Assembly: GCA_947589565.1 (NCBI GenBank)
Contig: CANQBW010000019.1
Coordinates: 1 to 33,450 of the forward strand
Source: an uncultured Clostridia bacterium
GTDB lineage: Bacteria > Bacillota > Clostridia > Christensenellales > Borkfalkiaceae
Reading direction: 5' to 3'
Length of the DNA: 33,450 bases
The position numbers and the translations under genes are program-made. A model generated the notes under the pieces. That model did no database searches, had not been told where the DNA came from, and saw only the letters and a list, made by a program, of their open reading frames with translations. Shown here one piece after another: positions 1-7,278 of this stretch (position 1 is the stretch's first letter; each line of letters starts with the position of its first letter).

Positions 1-26
1 CCCGTTTACGGGCCGGCCGGCATTAT

Positions 27-75
27 CCCCTTTTAGGGGTTGTGCAAACCACCAGTTTTACTGGTGGTTTTGATT
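27..75. repeat. Hairpin element with CCCCTTTTAGGGG flank
   Basis: A perfect 10-bp stem (46-55 AAACCACCAG pairing with 61-70 CTGGTGGTTT, loop TTTTA) follows the short palindrome CCCCTTTTAGGGG and TTGTG, and precedes TGATTA. A second element at 32131-32180 keeps the same flanks (CCCTTTTAGGA, TTGTG, TATGATT) but has a different stem. No transposase is present. The layout resembles subterminal hairpins of IS200/IS605-type or REP-like elements, which is inference only. Confidence 0.5.
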
Positions 76-216
76 ACGTCGGTTGCTCCTAATCCCAAAA
101 AATCTTGCTGCACAATCTTTTTCGGGAGCCCTGATTTGCAAAGCGCACCCGCCTCGCTACCGGCTCGGCTAAATTTGCCGAATGGCTCGTGCAAATGAAG
201 TAAATAAAAAGCGATG
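76..216. other. Non-coding stretch with possible stem-loops
   Basis: No supportable gene. An outer pairing is possible between ATTTGCA (134-140) and TGCAAAT (190-196), with an inner stem TCGGC/GCCGA (165-169 with 177-181). Short minus-strand reading frames exist but have no start with a ribosome binding site and no recognisable domain. It may be the remainder of the repeat element that begins at position 27. Confidence 0.25.
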
Positions 217-281
217 GCATTCTGAGCGGAGTCGACGACGCGTCGCTCCGCTCAACATGAAAAAAAGCACATGCAAAGCGT

Positions 282-389
282 TGTCATTCTGAGCAGGCGC
301 CCGCAGGGCGCCGTCGTCGAAGAATCCCCTTGAGTTTCGACGGGGCGTTCTGAATATTGGTATACAACAGTCTAATGACCGGGGGGATT
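282..389 (+). repeat. Direct repeat, copy 1 (108 bp)
   Basis: This 108-nt segment is repeated at 492-599 with one visible difference (CGGGGCGTTC here, CGGGACGTTC there). It starts with the GTCATTCTGAGC unit and its hairpin and continues through TATACAACAGTCTAATGACC to GGGGGGATT. Confidence 0.9.
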
Positions 390-467
390 TATACTCGCCT
401 TCGGCTCGTGAGGCGCGTATGGATTCTCTATAGAACGCCGCGCCTTCGACTACGCTCGGAATGACAG
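381..467 (+). repeat. Repeat module shared with 2271-2357
   Basis: An 87-nt module with GGGGGATT, TACTCGCC, GGCTCGTGAGG, GCGTATGG, ATAGAACG and ending CGCTCGGAATGACAG. A diverged copy of the same length is at 2271-2357, on the other side of the BspA-like gene. Confidence 0.7.
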
Positions 468-491
468 GGGGGGCGAGCCGATAAAAGGCGA

Positions 492-599
492 TGTCATTCT
501 GAGCAGGCGCCCGCAGGGCGCCGTCGTCGAAGAATCCCCTTGAGTTTCGACGGGACGTTCTGAATATTGGTATACAACAGTCTAATGACCGGGGGGATT
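492..599 (+). repeat. Direct repeat, copy 2 (108 bp)
   Basis: Second copy of the segment at 282-389, displaced by 210 nt. Sequence after the repeat differs between copies: copy 1 continues into TACTCGCC, copy 2 into CTCGACTACGCTCGGAATG. Confidence 0.9.
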
Positions 600-805
600 C
601 CTCGACTACGCTCGGAATGACAGAAAAAAAGTTGCGCGTCGACTACGCTCGGAATGACAGGAAAGGACAAAAGGGCGAGATGTTTCGACTCCGCTTCGCT
701 CCGCTCAACATGACAGTGGGGGCTGTGCGCCTTCGACTACGCTCGGAATGACAGAGGGAAAGGGGCGCGCTCGGAATGACAGAGGGACGAGCCGATACAA
801 AGCGA

Positions 806-918
806 TGTCATTTTGAGCGAAGTGACGCGCAGCGTCACGCAGTCGAAAGTGAGCGTAGCGAACGTGAATCCCCTAAGCAAGCTGAAATCAGTTGCGCCCG
901 CGAAAGCGGGCGGCGCAT
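806..918 (+). repeat. Composite repeat element A
   Basis: Starts with TGTCATTTTGAGCGAAG, contains a small hairpin TGACGC-GCA-GCGTCA, then GAATCCCCTAAGCAAGC, and ends with a GC-rich hairpin built on GCCCGC-GAAA-GCGGGC. The same modules occur in inverted order and orientation at 2107-2203. The two copies flank the BspA-like lipoprotein gene. Confidence 0.65.
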
Positions 919-990
919 TTCTGTCTTCCGACGTCATTCTGAGCGGAGCGGCGCAAAATTTCTGAGAATTTGTCGAAAAAATTTTCAAAA

Positions 991-1020
991 CCCCGTATTT
1001 TCTGTTGACAAAATACGGGG
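991..1020. promoter_or_regulatory. Inverted repeat over the -35 region
   Basis: A perfect 11-bp inverted repeat: CCCCGTATTTT (991-1001) and AAAATACGGGG (1010-1020), separated by CTGTTGAC. The TTGACA hexamer (1005-1010) lies mostly in the loop. It could be an operator or a hairpin affecting expression of the lipoprotein gene; this role is inferred. Confidence 0.5.
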
Positions 1021-1029
1021 GGGTATAAT
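1005..1029 (+). promoter_or_regulatory. Possible sigma-A promoter with short spacer
   Basis: TTGACA at 1005-1010 and TATAAT at 1024-1029, both perfect hexamers, but only 13 nt apart rather than 17. Either the -10 box works with a weak -35 further upstream, or an activator is needed. The start codon at 1057 has the ribosome binding site AAAGGTGG at 1043-1050. Confidence 0.5.
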
Positions 1030-1056
1030 TGGAGAAAAAGAAAAAGGTGGATATTT

Positions 1057-2070
1057 ATGGGAAAGAAAATCATTTCGTTACTTCTGTCAGTTGCACTATG
1101 CGCAGGAATTGCTCTTTCCGCCGCGGCGTGCGAGGACCCTTCCGAAAGCGGAAACGGCGGAACCACGGAACAGACCCCCGGCGGCTCGCAAGGTAGCGGC
1201 AATCAAGGCGGCTCGCAGGACAGCGGCAACCAAGGCGGCTCGCAGGACAGCGGAAATTCGGACAATCAAGGCAATGGGGGCGACTCGGAAAACGAGCAGG
1301 GCAACCAAGTCGGCTCGCAGAGCGGAAACGGCGGAAACGACGGCTCGCAGGATAGCGGCAATCAAGGCGGCTCCGAAGGCGAGCAACCCGAAGAGCAAAA
1401 GCCGAGCGACGAAAAACCCGCACAAAAGCCCGAGGAAAAACCTGAGGAGCAAAAAAGTACAGATGGCCTTGAATTTGAATATGATTCCGAAACAGATAGC
1501 TATATTGTTGCGGGGATCGGCACTGCGACCGACACGGACATCGTCATTCCCGCATCCCATGAGGGAAAACCTGTGACCGCGATTGGAAATTATTCGTTCA
1601 TTGGTTGCACATCCCTTACGAGCATTACGATTCCGGACAGCGTGACGGAGATTGGAGAAAAGACGTTCTATGGTTGCACAGCTCTTACGAGCGTTTCGAT
1701 CGGAAACGGCGTGACGGAGATTGGATATCAGGCGTTCTATGGTTGCAAAGCTCTTACGAGCATAGCGATTCCGGACAGCGTGACGGAGATTGGAAAGGTG
1801 GCGTTTTGCAATTGTACTTCTCTTTCAAGCGTTTCGATCGGAAACGGCGTGACGGTGATTGGTGGAGAGGCGTTCGAAGATTGCACATCCCTTACGAGCA
1901 TAACGATTCCCGACAGCGTGACGAAGATTGGAAATTATGCGTTCTATGATTGCAAATCCCTTACGAGCATAAATTATCAAGGGACGAAAGAAGAGTGGAA
2001 AAAATCGAGAAAAACTTATTTTGGAAAAGTAACTCCTCGTTCGAAGTTATCTGCTCGGACGACGTGTTGA
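1057..2070 (+). CDS. BspA-type leucine-rich-repeat lipoprotein
   Basis: Predicted surface lipoprotein, 337 residues as read. A lipoprotein signal peptide with lipobox SAAAC (Cys about residue 25) is followed by a long Gly/Ser/Asn/Gln linker including three 9-residue GGSQDSGNQ-like units, then an acidic/Pro/Lys segment. From about residue 140 to 315 there are BspA-like (LRR_5) repeats of about 23 residues with the pattern TSLTSITIPDSVTEIG...FYGC. Such repeats in gut Clostridia are generally surface binding or adhesion domains; the ligand here is unknown. ATG 1057 is supported by AAAGGTGG six bases upstream. The last 27 codons look out of frame: after the run of six A at 1999-2004, the neighbouring frame reads WKKIEKNLFW...FEVICSDD and stops at 2090, as BspA proteins usually do. 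A one-base loss in that run (real or sequencing error) is likely. Confidence 0.85.
   Translation: MGKKIISLLLSVALCAGIALSAAACEDPSESGNGGTTEQTPGGSQGSGNQGGSQDSGNQGGSQDSGNSDNQGNGGDSENEQGNQVGSQSGNGGNDGSQDSGNQGGSEGEQPEEQKPSDEKPAQKPEEKPEEQKSTDGLEFEYDSETDSYIVAGIGTATDTDIVIPASHEGKPVTAIGNYSFIGCTSLTSITIPDSVTEIGEKTFYGCTALTSVSIGNGVTEIGYQAFYGCKALTSIAIPDSVTEIGKVAFCNCTSLSSVSIGNGVTVIGGEAFEDCTSLTSITIPDSVTKIGNYAFYDCKSLTSINYQGTKEEWKKSRKTYFGKVTPRSKLSARTTC
1180..1260 (+). repeat. 27-bp tandem repeat in linker (3 units)
   Basis: Three 27-nt units (1180-1206, 1207-1233, 1234-1260), each starting GGCGGCTCGCA and encoding GGSQ-[GD]-SGN-[QS]. A further partial copy recurs near 1340-1373. The repeat lengthens the flexible spacer between lipid anchor and repeat domain and could vary in copy number. 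Confidence 0.75.
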
Positions 2071-2106
2071 CGGGAGAGGAGATCGGATAAAAAGAAAATG
2101 ATAGTT

Positions 2107-2140
2107 TGCGCCGCCTGCGAAAGCGGGCGGCGCATTTTTA
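2107..2140 (+). terminator. Intrinsic terminator with GAAA tetraloop
   Basis: A 12-bp stem (2107-2118 with 2123-2134, one G.U pair) closed by GAAA and followed by TTTTTA. It lies just after the expected end of the BspA-like gene (2070 as read, 2090 if the frameshift is corrected). The same hairpin belongs to the composite repeat at 2107-2203. Confidence 0.7.
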
Positions 2141-2203
2141 GTATCTGCTTGCTTAGGGGATCCATTCGACTTCGCGGCTGCGCCGCTTCGCTCAGGATGA
2201 CAT
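2107..2203 (-). repeat. Composite repeat element B (inverted copy of A)
   Basis: Reverse-complement arrangement of the element at 806-918: GC-rich GAAA hairpin, then GCTTGCTTAGGGGATCC, then a TTCGACTTCGC...GCTCAGGATGACA unit. The unit's internal hairpin differs (GCGGC-TGC-GCCGC instead of TGACGC-GCA-GCGTCA). Confidence 0.65.
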
Positions 2204-2220
2204 GGGTATACAAACAATGC

Positions 2221-2258
2221 AATGCGCCGTCTGCATGAGCAAGGCGGCGCATTTTGGG
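2221..2258. repeat. GC-rich hairpin of the GCGCCG family
   Basis: Stem AATGCGCCG (2221-2229) with CGGCGCATT (2245-2253), followed by TTGGG. It uses the same arm sequence as the hairpins at 2107 and 2372 but has a longer loop. It could act as a weak terminator. Confidence 0.45.
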
Positions 2259-2270
2259 ATTCTATCGACT

Positions 2271-2357
2271 GGGGGATTCTTACTCGCCTAAAGGCTCGTG
2301 AGGTGCGTATGGTGGCACGATAGAACGGGCGCACCTTCGACTTCGCTCAGGATGACA
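2271..2357 (+). repeat. Repeat module shared with 381-467
   Basis: Diverged 87-nt copy of the module at 381-467, with the same order GGGGGATT, TACTCGCC, GGCTCGTGAGG, GCGTATGG, ATAGAACG, ending CGCTCAGGATGACAG. Confidence 0.7.
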
Positions 2358-2371
2358 GGAAGGGAATCTCA

Positions 2372-2400
2372 TGCGCCGCCCGCGAAAAGCGGGCGGCGCA
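2372..2400. terminator. GC-rich hairpin, likely bidirectional terminator part
   Basis: A perfect 12-bp stem (TGCGCCGCCCGC 2372-2383 with 2389-2400) and GAAAA loop. It sits next to the hairpin at 2406-2433 between two convergent genes. It has no T-run on the plus strand, so it may be a repeat unit rather than an independent terminator. Confidence 0.45.
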
Positions 2401-2405
2401 CAAAA

Positions 2406-2433
2406 GGCGCCGCCTGCATGTGCAGGCGGCGCC
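2406..2433 (-). terminator. Terminator-like palindrome after nifJ
   Basis: A 13-bp perfect stem: GGCGCCGCCTGCA (2406-2418) and TGCAGGCGGCGCC (2421-2433). Read on the minus strand it begins about 25 nt beyond the nifJ stop codon and is followed by TTTTG, a weak U-tract. Likely terminator for nifJ. Confidence 0.6.
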
Positions 2434-2457
2434 GTCTTTGTTCTATGATGTTATTCG

Positions 2458-5400
2458 TTATTCTTTTCCTGCCATCTTCTTGTAGCCGGCGAGGCGGGCC
2501 TTGGAGCTCTCTTCCGTTCTCTTGAAGAGTTCGTCCGCAAGGTCGGGCTGCGTCTTCTTGAGGGAAGCGTAGCGCGTCTCGCCCAGGATGAACGCCTGGT
2601 AGTCGCCCGTGGGATCCTTGGAGTCGAGCGTGAAGGGATTCTCGCCCTTCTCCGCAAGACGGGGATCGTAGCGATAGAGCTGCCAATAGCCGCAGTCGAC
2701 CGCGTTCTTCTCCTCGGACTGGGACTTCATCATGTTGATGCCGTGGTTGATGCAGGGCGCATAGCAGATGATGAGCGAAGGTCCGTGATAGCTCTCTGCC
2801 TCCTTCATCGCCTTGACGAGCTGCGCCTTGTCCGCGCCCATCGCGCACTGTGCAACATACACATAGCCGTAGCTTGCCGCGATCATGCCGAGGTCCTTCT
2901 TCTTGACTCTCTTGCCCGAGGAAGCGAACTTCGCGACCGCGCCGATGGGGGTGGACTTGCTCGCCTGTCCGCCCGTGTTGGAGTAGACCTCGGTGTCGAG
3001 GACAAGCACGTTGACGTCCTCGCCGCTTGCAAGCACATGGTCGAGTCCGCCGTAGCCGATGTCATACGCCCAGCCGTCGCCGCCGATGATCCAGAAGGAC
3101 TTCTTGACGAGGCAATCTTTCTCCGCGAGGATCTCATCGATGAGCTTAAGCGCCTCTCCCTCGACGGTCTTCTTGCAGGATTCGAGCTTTGCAACGAGCG
3201 CCGCGCTCGACTTCTTGCTGCCTTCTGCGTCGTCCATCGTGTCGATCCAATCCTTCATGACCTTGACGCATTCGGGGCAGTCCTTTCTGATCTCCATGAG
3301 TTTTTCGATCTTGTCCTTGAGAGCGCCTCTTCTTGCCTTGTATGCAAGGTGCATACCGTAGCCGAACTCGGCGTTGTCTTCAAAGAGGGAGTTTGCCCAT
3401 GCGGGACCCTTGCCCTGCTTGTTGGTCGTGTAGGGGCAGGTGGGGGAGGAGCCGCCGTAGATGGAGGAGCAGCCCGTCGCGTTCGCGATGATCATGCGGT
3501 CGCCGAAGAGCTGGGTCGCAACCTTGATATAGGGAGTCTCGCCGCAGCCCGCGCAAGCGCCCGAGAACTCGAACAGCGAGTGGGTGAACTGAGACTTCTT
3601 GACGTCCGCCATCTTCTCGGTGACCTCTGCGGGAACATCTTCGATGCCCTGTGCGAAGTCCCAATTCTTGGCGTCGACCTCTTCGAGTTCGGCAAAGGGA
3701 GTCATCGTGAGCGCCTTGTTGCCCTTCATGCCGGGGCAGACGTCCGCGCAGACGCCGCAGCCCATGCAGTCGAGCGGGGAGACCTGAATGCGATACTGAT
3801 ACCCCTTCGCCTGGGTCGCGGGGAGCGTTTCGAAGGTTGCGGGAACCTTTTCTCCGTCCTTGACGAGGTAGGGGCGGATACATGCGTGCGGGCAGACAAA
3901 TGCGCATTGGTTGCACTGGATGCAGTTCTCCTTGATCCACTTGGGAACGGTGACGGCAACGCCGCGCTTTTCGTACTTGGTCGTGCCCGTGGGAACGGAG
4001 CCGTCTGCATTGAACGCGGAGGAGGGGAGCTTGTCGCCCTCGAGCGCGAGAATGGGAGCGATCACATTGCGGAAGTAGTCGTTGTCCGCAAGTTTGACGA
4101 GCTCTGCGCCCTCTTTGGTCGTCGCCCAGTCTGCGGGGATCTTGATCTCGACGAGATTTCCCTCCTGCGCGGCGGAGTCGATCGCGGCGTAGTTCATCTG
4201 AACGACCGCGTCGCCCTTTCTCGCGAAGGACTTGTATGCCATCTTCTTCATATATTCGACGGCGTCCGAATAGGGCATGATCTGTTGGTTGATGCGGAAG
4301 AATGCGGACTGCAAAATGGTGTTCGTTCTGCCGCCGAGCCCGAGTTTCCGCGCGATGTCGATCGCGTCGATGACATAGAGCTTTGCGTGCTTCTTCGCGA
4401 GCGCGTTCTTCATTCTCGCGGGAAGGTTTGCGTTGAGCTCTTCGATGGTCGTCCAGGGCGCATTCAGAAGGAAGGAGCCGCCCTCTTTGAGGTCCGCGGT
4501 CATGTCATAGCGGATGACATAGGAGGGGTTGTGGCAGGCGATGAAGTCGGCTGCGTCGATGAGGTATTCGCTCTGAATGGGCGTCTTGCCGAAGCGGAGG
4601 TGGGAGACCGTGATCCCGCCCGACTTCTTGGAATCATAGAAGAAATATGCCTGCGCATAGAGGTCGGTGTGGTCGCCGATGATCTTGATGGAGTTCTTGT
4701 TCGCGCCGACGGTGCCGTCCGAGCCGAGTCCGTAGAACTTGACGGAGGTGGTGCCTTCGGGAGCCGCGTCGAACTTCTCGGAGAAGTCGAGGGAGCTTCC
4801 TGTGACGTCCTCGATGATACCGACGGTGAAGTGGTTCTTGGGTTCCTTCTGCTCGAGGTTCTTGTAGACGGAGAGGACCATGGAGGGGTTGAACTCCTTG
4901 GAGCCGAGGCCGTATCTGCCGCCGACGACCTTGATCCCGCTCACGCCCTTTTCAAGGAGCGCCGTGCAGACGTCGAGGTAGAGGGGCTCGCCGAGGGAGC
5001 CTGCCTCCTTCGTGCGGTCGAGGACTGCCATCTTCTTGCAGGTCTTGGGGATCGCCGCAAGGAAGGCGTCGGTCGCGAAGGGACGGTAGAGACGGACCTT
5101 GATGAGACCGAACTTTTTGCCCATCTTGTTGAGCTTGTTGATGGTCTCCTCGACGGTCTCCGCGCCGGAGCCCATGATGACGACGACTTCCTCTGCGTCG
5201 GGAGCGCCGACATAGTCGAAGAGGTGATATTTTCTGCCCGTGAGTGCGCCGACTTCGTCCATCATCTCCTGCACAATGCCGGGAACTGCGAGGTAGTAGG
5301 CGTTTGCGGACTCTCTGTTCTGGAAGTAGGTATCTCCGTTCTGCGCCGTGCCGCGCTGGATGGGATGCTCGGGATTGAGCGCGCGCGCTTTGAACTCTGC

Positions 5401-6006
5401 GACATCCTTTGCAAGGCCCTTCTTGTCGAAGAGGGCTTTGAGTTCGTCATAGTCGATGGCGTCGATCTTGGAGACCTCGTGCGAGGTGCGGAAGCCGTCG
5501 AAGAAGGAGACGAAGGGGACGCGGGCGCGGAGCGTGGAAAGATGTGCGACGGTGGCAAGGTCCATGACCTCCTGAACGGAGCAGGACGCGAGCATCGCAA
5601 ACCCCGTCTGGCGGCAAGCCATGACGTCGGCATGGTCGCCGAAGATGTTCAGCGAGTGCGCCGCGATCGCGCGGGCGGAGACGTGCATGACCATGGGCAT
5701 GAGCTCGCCTGCGATCTTGTACATGTTGGGGATCATGAGGAGCAAGCCCTGGGACGCCGTATAGGTCGTCGTGAGCGCACCTGCCGAGAGGGAGCCGTGG
5801 ACTGCGCCCGCTGCGCCGCCCTCGGACTGCATCTCCGTGATGCGGAGCTTCTGTCCCCACATGTTCACTCTGCCCTGCGTTGCCCACTCATCGGCGGATT
5901 CCGCCATGGGGGACGAAGGCGTGATGGGATAGATGGCTGCCACTTCCGAGAATGCGTAAGCGACGTGCGAGGCGGCTGTGTTGCCGTCGATAGTCATCTT
6001 TGTCAT
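2458..6006 (-). CDS. nifJ: Pyruvate:ferredoxin (flavodoxin) oxidoreductase
   Basis: Homodimeric-type PFOR, 1182 residues, the usual length. It oxidatively decarboxylates pyruvate with CoA to acetyl-CoA and CO2, reducing ferredoxin; central to anaerobic fermentation and cytosolic. Visible: the N-terminal pyruvate-binding segment YPITPSSPMAE (about 30-40); the ferredoxin-like domain with CIQCNQCAFVCPH (about 692) and CMGCGVCADVCPG (about 746); CAGCGETPY (about 815), contributing a Cys to the proximal cluster; and the TPP-binding GDGWAYDIGYGG (about 975) with NTGGQASKSTP further on. The start is supported by GGAGG (6014-6018 on the plus strand) seven bases upstream and by a consensus promoter. 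It stands alone, divergent from the SbcD-like gene. A long open frame on the opposite strand is a codon-bias shadow. Confidence 0.97.
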   Translation of the reverse strand: MTKMTIDGNTAASHVAYAFSEVAAIYPITPSSPMAESADEWATQGRVNMWGQKLRITEMQSEGGAAGAVHGSLSAGALTTTYTASQGLLLMIPNMYKIAGELMPMVMHVSARAIAAHSLNIFGDHADVMACRQTGFAMLASCSVQEVMDLATVAHLSTLRARVPFVSFFDGFRTSHEVSKIDAIDYDELKALFDKKGLAKDVAEFKARALNPEHPIQRGTAQNGDTYFQNRESANAYYLAVPGIVQEMMDEVGALTGRKYHLFDYVGAPDAEEVVVIMGSGAETVEETINKLNKMGKKFGLIKVRLYRPFATDAFLAAIPKTCKKMAVLDRTKEAGSLGEPLYLDVCTALLEKGVSGIKVVGGRYGLGSKEFNPSMVLSVYKNLEQKEPKNHFTVGIIEDVTGSSLDFSEKFDAAPEGTTSVKFYGLGSDGTVGANKNSIKIIGDHTDLYAQAYFFYDSKKSGGITVSHLRFGKTPIQSEYLIDAADFIACHNPSYVIRYDMTADLKEGGSFLLNAPWTTIEELNANLPARMKNALAKKHAKLYVIDAIDIARKLGLGGRTNTILQSAFFRINQQIMPYSDAVEYMKKMAYKSFARKGDAVVQMNYAAIDSAAQEGNLVEIKIPADWATTKEGAELVKLADNDYFRNVIAPILALEGDKLPSSAFNADGSVPTGTTKYEKRGVAVTVPKWIKENCIQCNQCAFVCPHACIRPYLVKDGEKVPATFETLPATQAKGYQYRIQVSPLDCMGCGVCADVCPGMKGNKALTMTPFAELEEVDAKNWDFAQGIEDVPAEVTEKMADVKKSQFTHSLFEFSGACAGCGETPYIKVATQLFGDRMIIANATGCSSIYGGSSPTCPYTTNKQGKGPAWANSLFEDNAEFGYGMHLAYKARRGALKDKIEKLMEIRKDCPECVKVMKDWIDTMDDAEGSKKSSAALVAKLESCKKTVEGEALKLIDEILAEKDCLVKKSFWIIGGDGWAYDIGYGGLDHVLASGEDVNVLVLDTEVYSNTGGQASKSTPIGAVAKFASSGKRVKKKDLGMIAASYGYVYVAQCAMGADKAQLVKAMKEAESYHGPSLIICYAPCINHGINMMKSQSEEKNAVDCGYWQLYRYDPRLAEKGENPFTLDSKDPTGDYQAFILGETRYASLKKTQPDLADELFKRTEESSKARLAGYKKMAGKE

Positions 6007-6045
6007 TGAGAAACCTCCATAATCTTTATAAATGTTTGTTGTTAC

Positions 6046-6065
6046 GCGTAGGACATGTCCGACGC
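6046..6065. promoter_or_regulatory. 20-bp imperfect palindrome in nifJ leader
   Basis: GCGTA-GGACATGTCC-GACGC: 9 of 10 base pairs symmetric, with a perfect GGACATGTCC centre (6051-6060). It lies a few bases downstream of the predicted nifJ start of transcription and about 40 nt before the start codon. This is a typical place for a repressor operator, or it could form an RNA hairpin. It matches no operator I can name. Confidence 0.5.
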
Positions 6066-6074
6066 ACCTTAGTT

Positions 6075-6103
6075 ATTATACCGATTTTTTCAATTCCTGT
6101 CAA
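6075..6103 (-). promoter_or_regulatory. Consensus sigma-A promoter of nifJ
   Basis: On the minus strand, TTGACA (plus coordinates 6098-6103), a 17-nt spacer, and TATAAT (6075-6080). Both hexamers and the spacing are perfect, which fits a highly expressed central-metabolism gene. Confidence 0.9.
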
Positions 6104-6146
6104 ACGAATGCGCTTGATTTTTTGCCGCAAGAGAGGCATTTTTTTC

Positions 6147-6175
6147 TTGCATGATCGCGGGGATTTTGATATAAT
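6147..6175 (+). promoter_or_regulatory. Sigma-A promoter of the sbcD-like operon
   Basis: TTGCAT (6147-6152), a 17-nt spacer, and TATAAT (6170-6175), 41 nt before the ATG at 6217. It is divergent from the nifJ promoter; the two -35 boxes are about 45 nt apart. Confidence 0.8.
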
Positions 6176-6216
6176 CATGGGGTGAGTCATATCATACGAT
6201 CAAGGAGAAGAGAGAA

Positions 6217-7278
6217 ATGAAATTCATTCATGCGGCGGACGTTCATCTCGGCGCAAAGATGGATTCGCGCCTAACGCGGGAATCTGCCGATCAGAGGCGG
6301 ATCGAGCTTCGCAATACCTTCAAGCGCATGGCGGAGTTTGCCCGTGAAAACGAGGTGAGGGCGATCCTTCTTTCGGGCGACGTGTTCGACCGCGACTGTC
6401 CCTTCAAAAAGGACAAGGACTTCTTTTACAGCGTCGTCAAAAACACGCCCGAGGTCGATTTTCTTTATTTAAAGGGAAATCATGACAGCGGCGTCGAAGC
6501 CCCGGAGGAACTTCCCGAGAACCTCAAGACCTTTTCCGCCGAATGGACCTGCTATTCCTATGAAGACGTCGTGATCGCGGGCATCGAGATGGCGGCGGAG
6601 AACTGTCTCTCGCTGTATTCCACCCTGAGACTCGAAAAGGACAAGAAGAACATCGTCATGCTCCACGGCACGGCGGGAGAGGGTGCGGGAAAGGATCTTG
6701 TCTGTCTCAAAAAACTCCAGAATAAGTACATCGATTACCTCGCGCTCGGTCATATCCACAAGCCGCAGGCGGGGACCCTCGACGAGCGCGGAAAGTACGC
6801 CTATCCCGGCTGCCTCGAGGGCAGGGGATTCGACGAGGCGGGGGAGCACGGCTTTCTCCTGCTCGATGTCGGAGAAAAAATCGAGGAGACTTTTTATCCC
6901 TTTGCGGAGAGAAAGATTTACGTCGTCGGCGCGGACGTCTCGGGCGCAAAGGACGCCTATGACGCCTACCGCAAGGTCAAGAATGCGGTCTCCTTCGACA
7001 AGCGGTACATCTACCGCGTCGAACTTACGGGGGAAGTTGACCTCGAAGTCGACCTCTCCTGCGAAGACATCGCAAAATACCTCGAGAGCGACTGTTTCTT
7101 TGCGGACGTGAAGGACGGCACCGTGAAAAAGTTCGACGGAAAGCTCTATGAGGGCGACATCTCGCTGAGGGGGGAGTTTGTGCGCACCGTCCTCTCCGAA
7201 GATATTCCCGATGGGGAAAAGTGCAGGATCATCGCCCTCGGACTCAAAGCTTTGAAGGGGGAGAAAGTCGAATTATGA
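6217..7278 (+). CDS. SbcD/YhaO-like metallophosphoesterase (DNA repair exonuclease)
   Basis: Calcineurin-like phosphoesterase of the Mre11/SbcD/YhaO group, 353 residues. The metal-binding motifs appear in order: DVHLG (about 9-13), GDVFD (about 54), GNHDSG (about 87), HG (about 149) and GHIHKP (about 184). In this family the protein is a Mn-dependent nuclease working with a coiled-coil ATPase that opens DNA ends and hairpins. The partner is the next gene, overlapping by ATGA (7275-7278), which implies translational coupling. The start is supported by AAGGAG nine bases upstream. Whether it is a true SbcD orthologue or the YhaO branch cannot be settled by eye; the partner's shape favours YhaO/YhaN. 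Confidence 0.88.
   Translation: MKFIHAADVHLGAKMDSRLTRESADQRRIELRNTFKRMAEFARENEVRAILLSGDVFDRDCPFKKDKDFFYSVVKNTPEVDFLYLKGNHDSGVEAPEELPENLKTFSAEWTCYSYEDVVIAGIEMAAENCLSLYSTLRLEKDKKNIVMLHGTAGEGAGKDLVCLKKLQNKYIDYLALGHIHKPQAGTLDERGKYAYPGCLEGRGFDEAGEHGFLLLDVGEKIEETFYPFAERKIYVVGADVSGAKDAYDAYRKVKNAVSFDKRYIYRVELTGEVDLEVDLSCEDIAKYLESDCFFADVKDGTVKKFDGKLYEGDISLRGEFVRTVLSEDIPDGEKCRIIALGLKALKGEKVEL

Larger units (their letters stand above)
217..782. repeat. Cluster of GTCATTCTGAGC-type intergenic repeats
   Basis: The unit reads roughly GTCATTCTGAGC, variable core, GTCGAAGAATCCCC. Plus-orientation copies begin near 218, 282 and 492. Minus-orientation copies (TTCGACTACGCTCGGAATGACAG or TCCGCTCAACATGACAG) lie near 247, 445, 602, 638, 684, 731 and 767. 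Some copies carry an internal hairpin, for example GGCGCCC-GCA-GGGCGCC in the copies at 282 and 492. Spacing is irregular and orientation mixed, so this is neither a CRISPR nor a simple tandem array. Confidence 0.8.

Noticed and set aside
1-200. Short minus-strand peptide reading frames near the window start
   Set aside because: Two overlapping frames look protein-like but lack starts and ribosome binding sites and cross hairpin structures; repeat DNA is more likely.
217-782. CRISPR array
   Set aside because: Repeats are in both orientations, diverged and irregularly spaced, without uniform unique spacers or cas genes.
776-1576. 266-residue plus-strand open frame across repeats and lipoprotein start
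   Set aside because: It starts within repeat sequence and continues as an Ala/Arg/Lys-rich frame-shadow of the Gly/Ser linker.
2743-6009. 1088-residue open frame on the plus strand opposite nifJ
   Set aside because: It mirrors nifJ codons, has no ribosome binding site or recognisable domain, and is rich in Asp/Gly/Val/Arg/Leu as expected from the reverse complement of GC3-biased codons.
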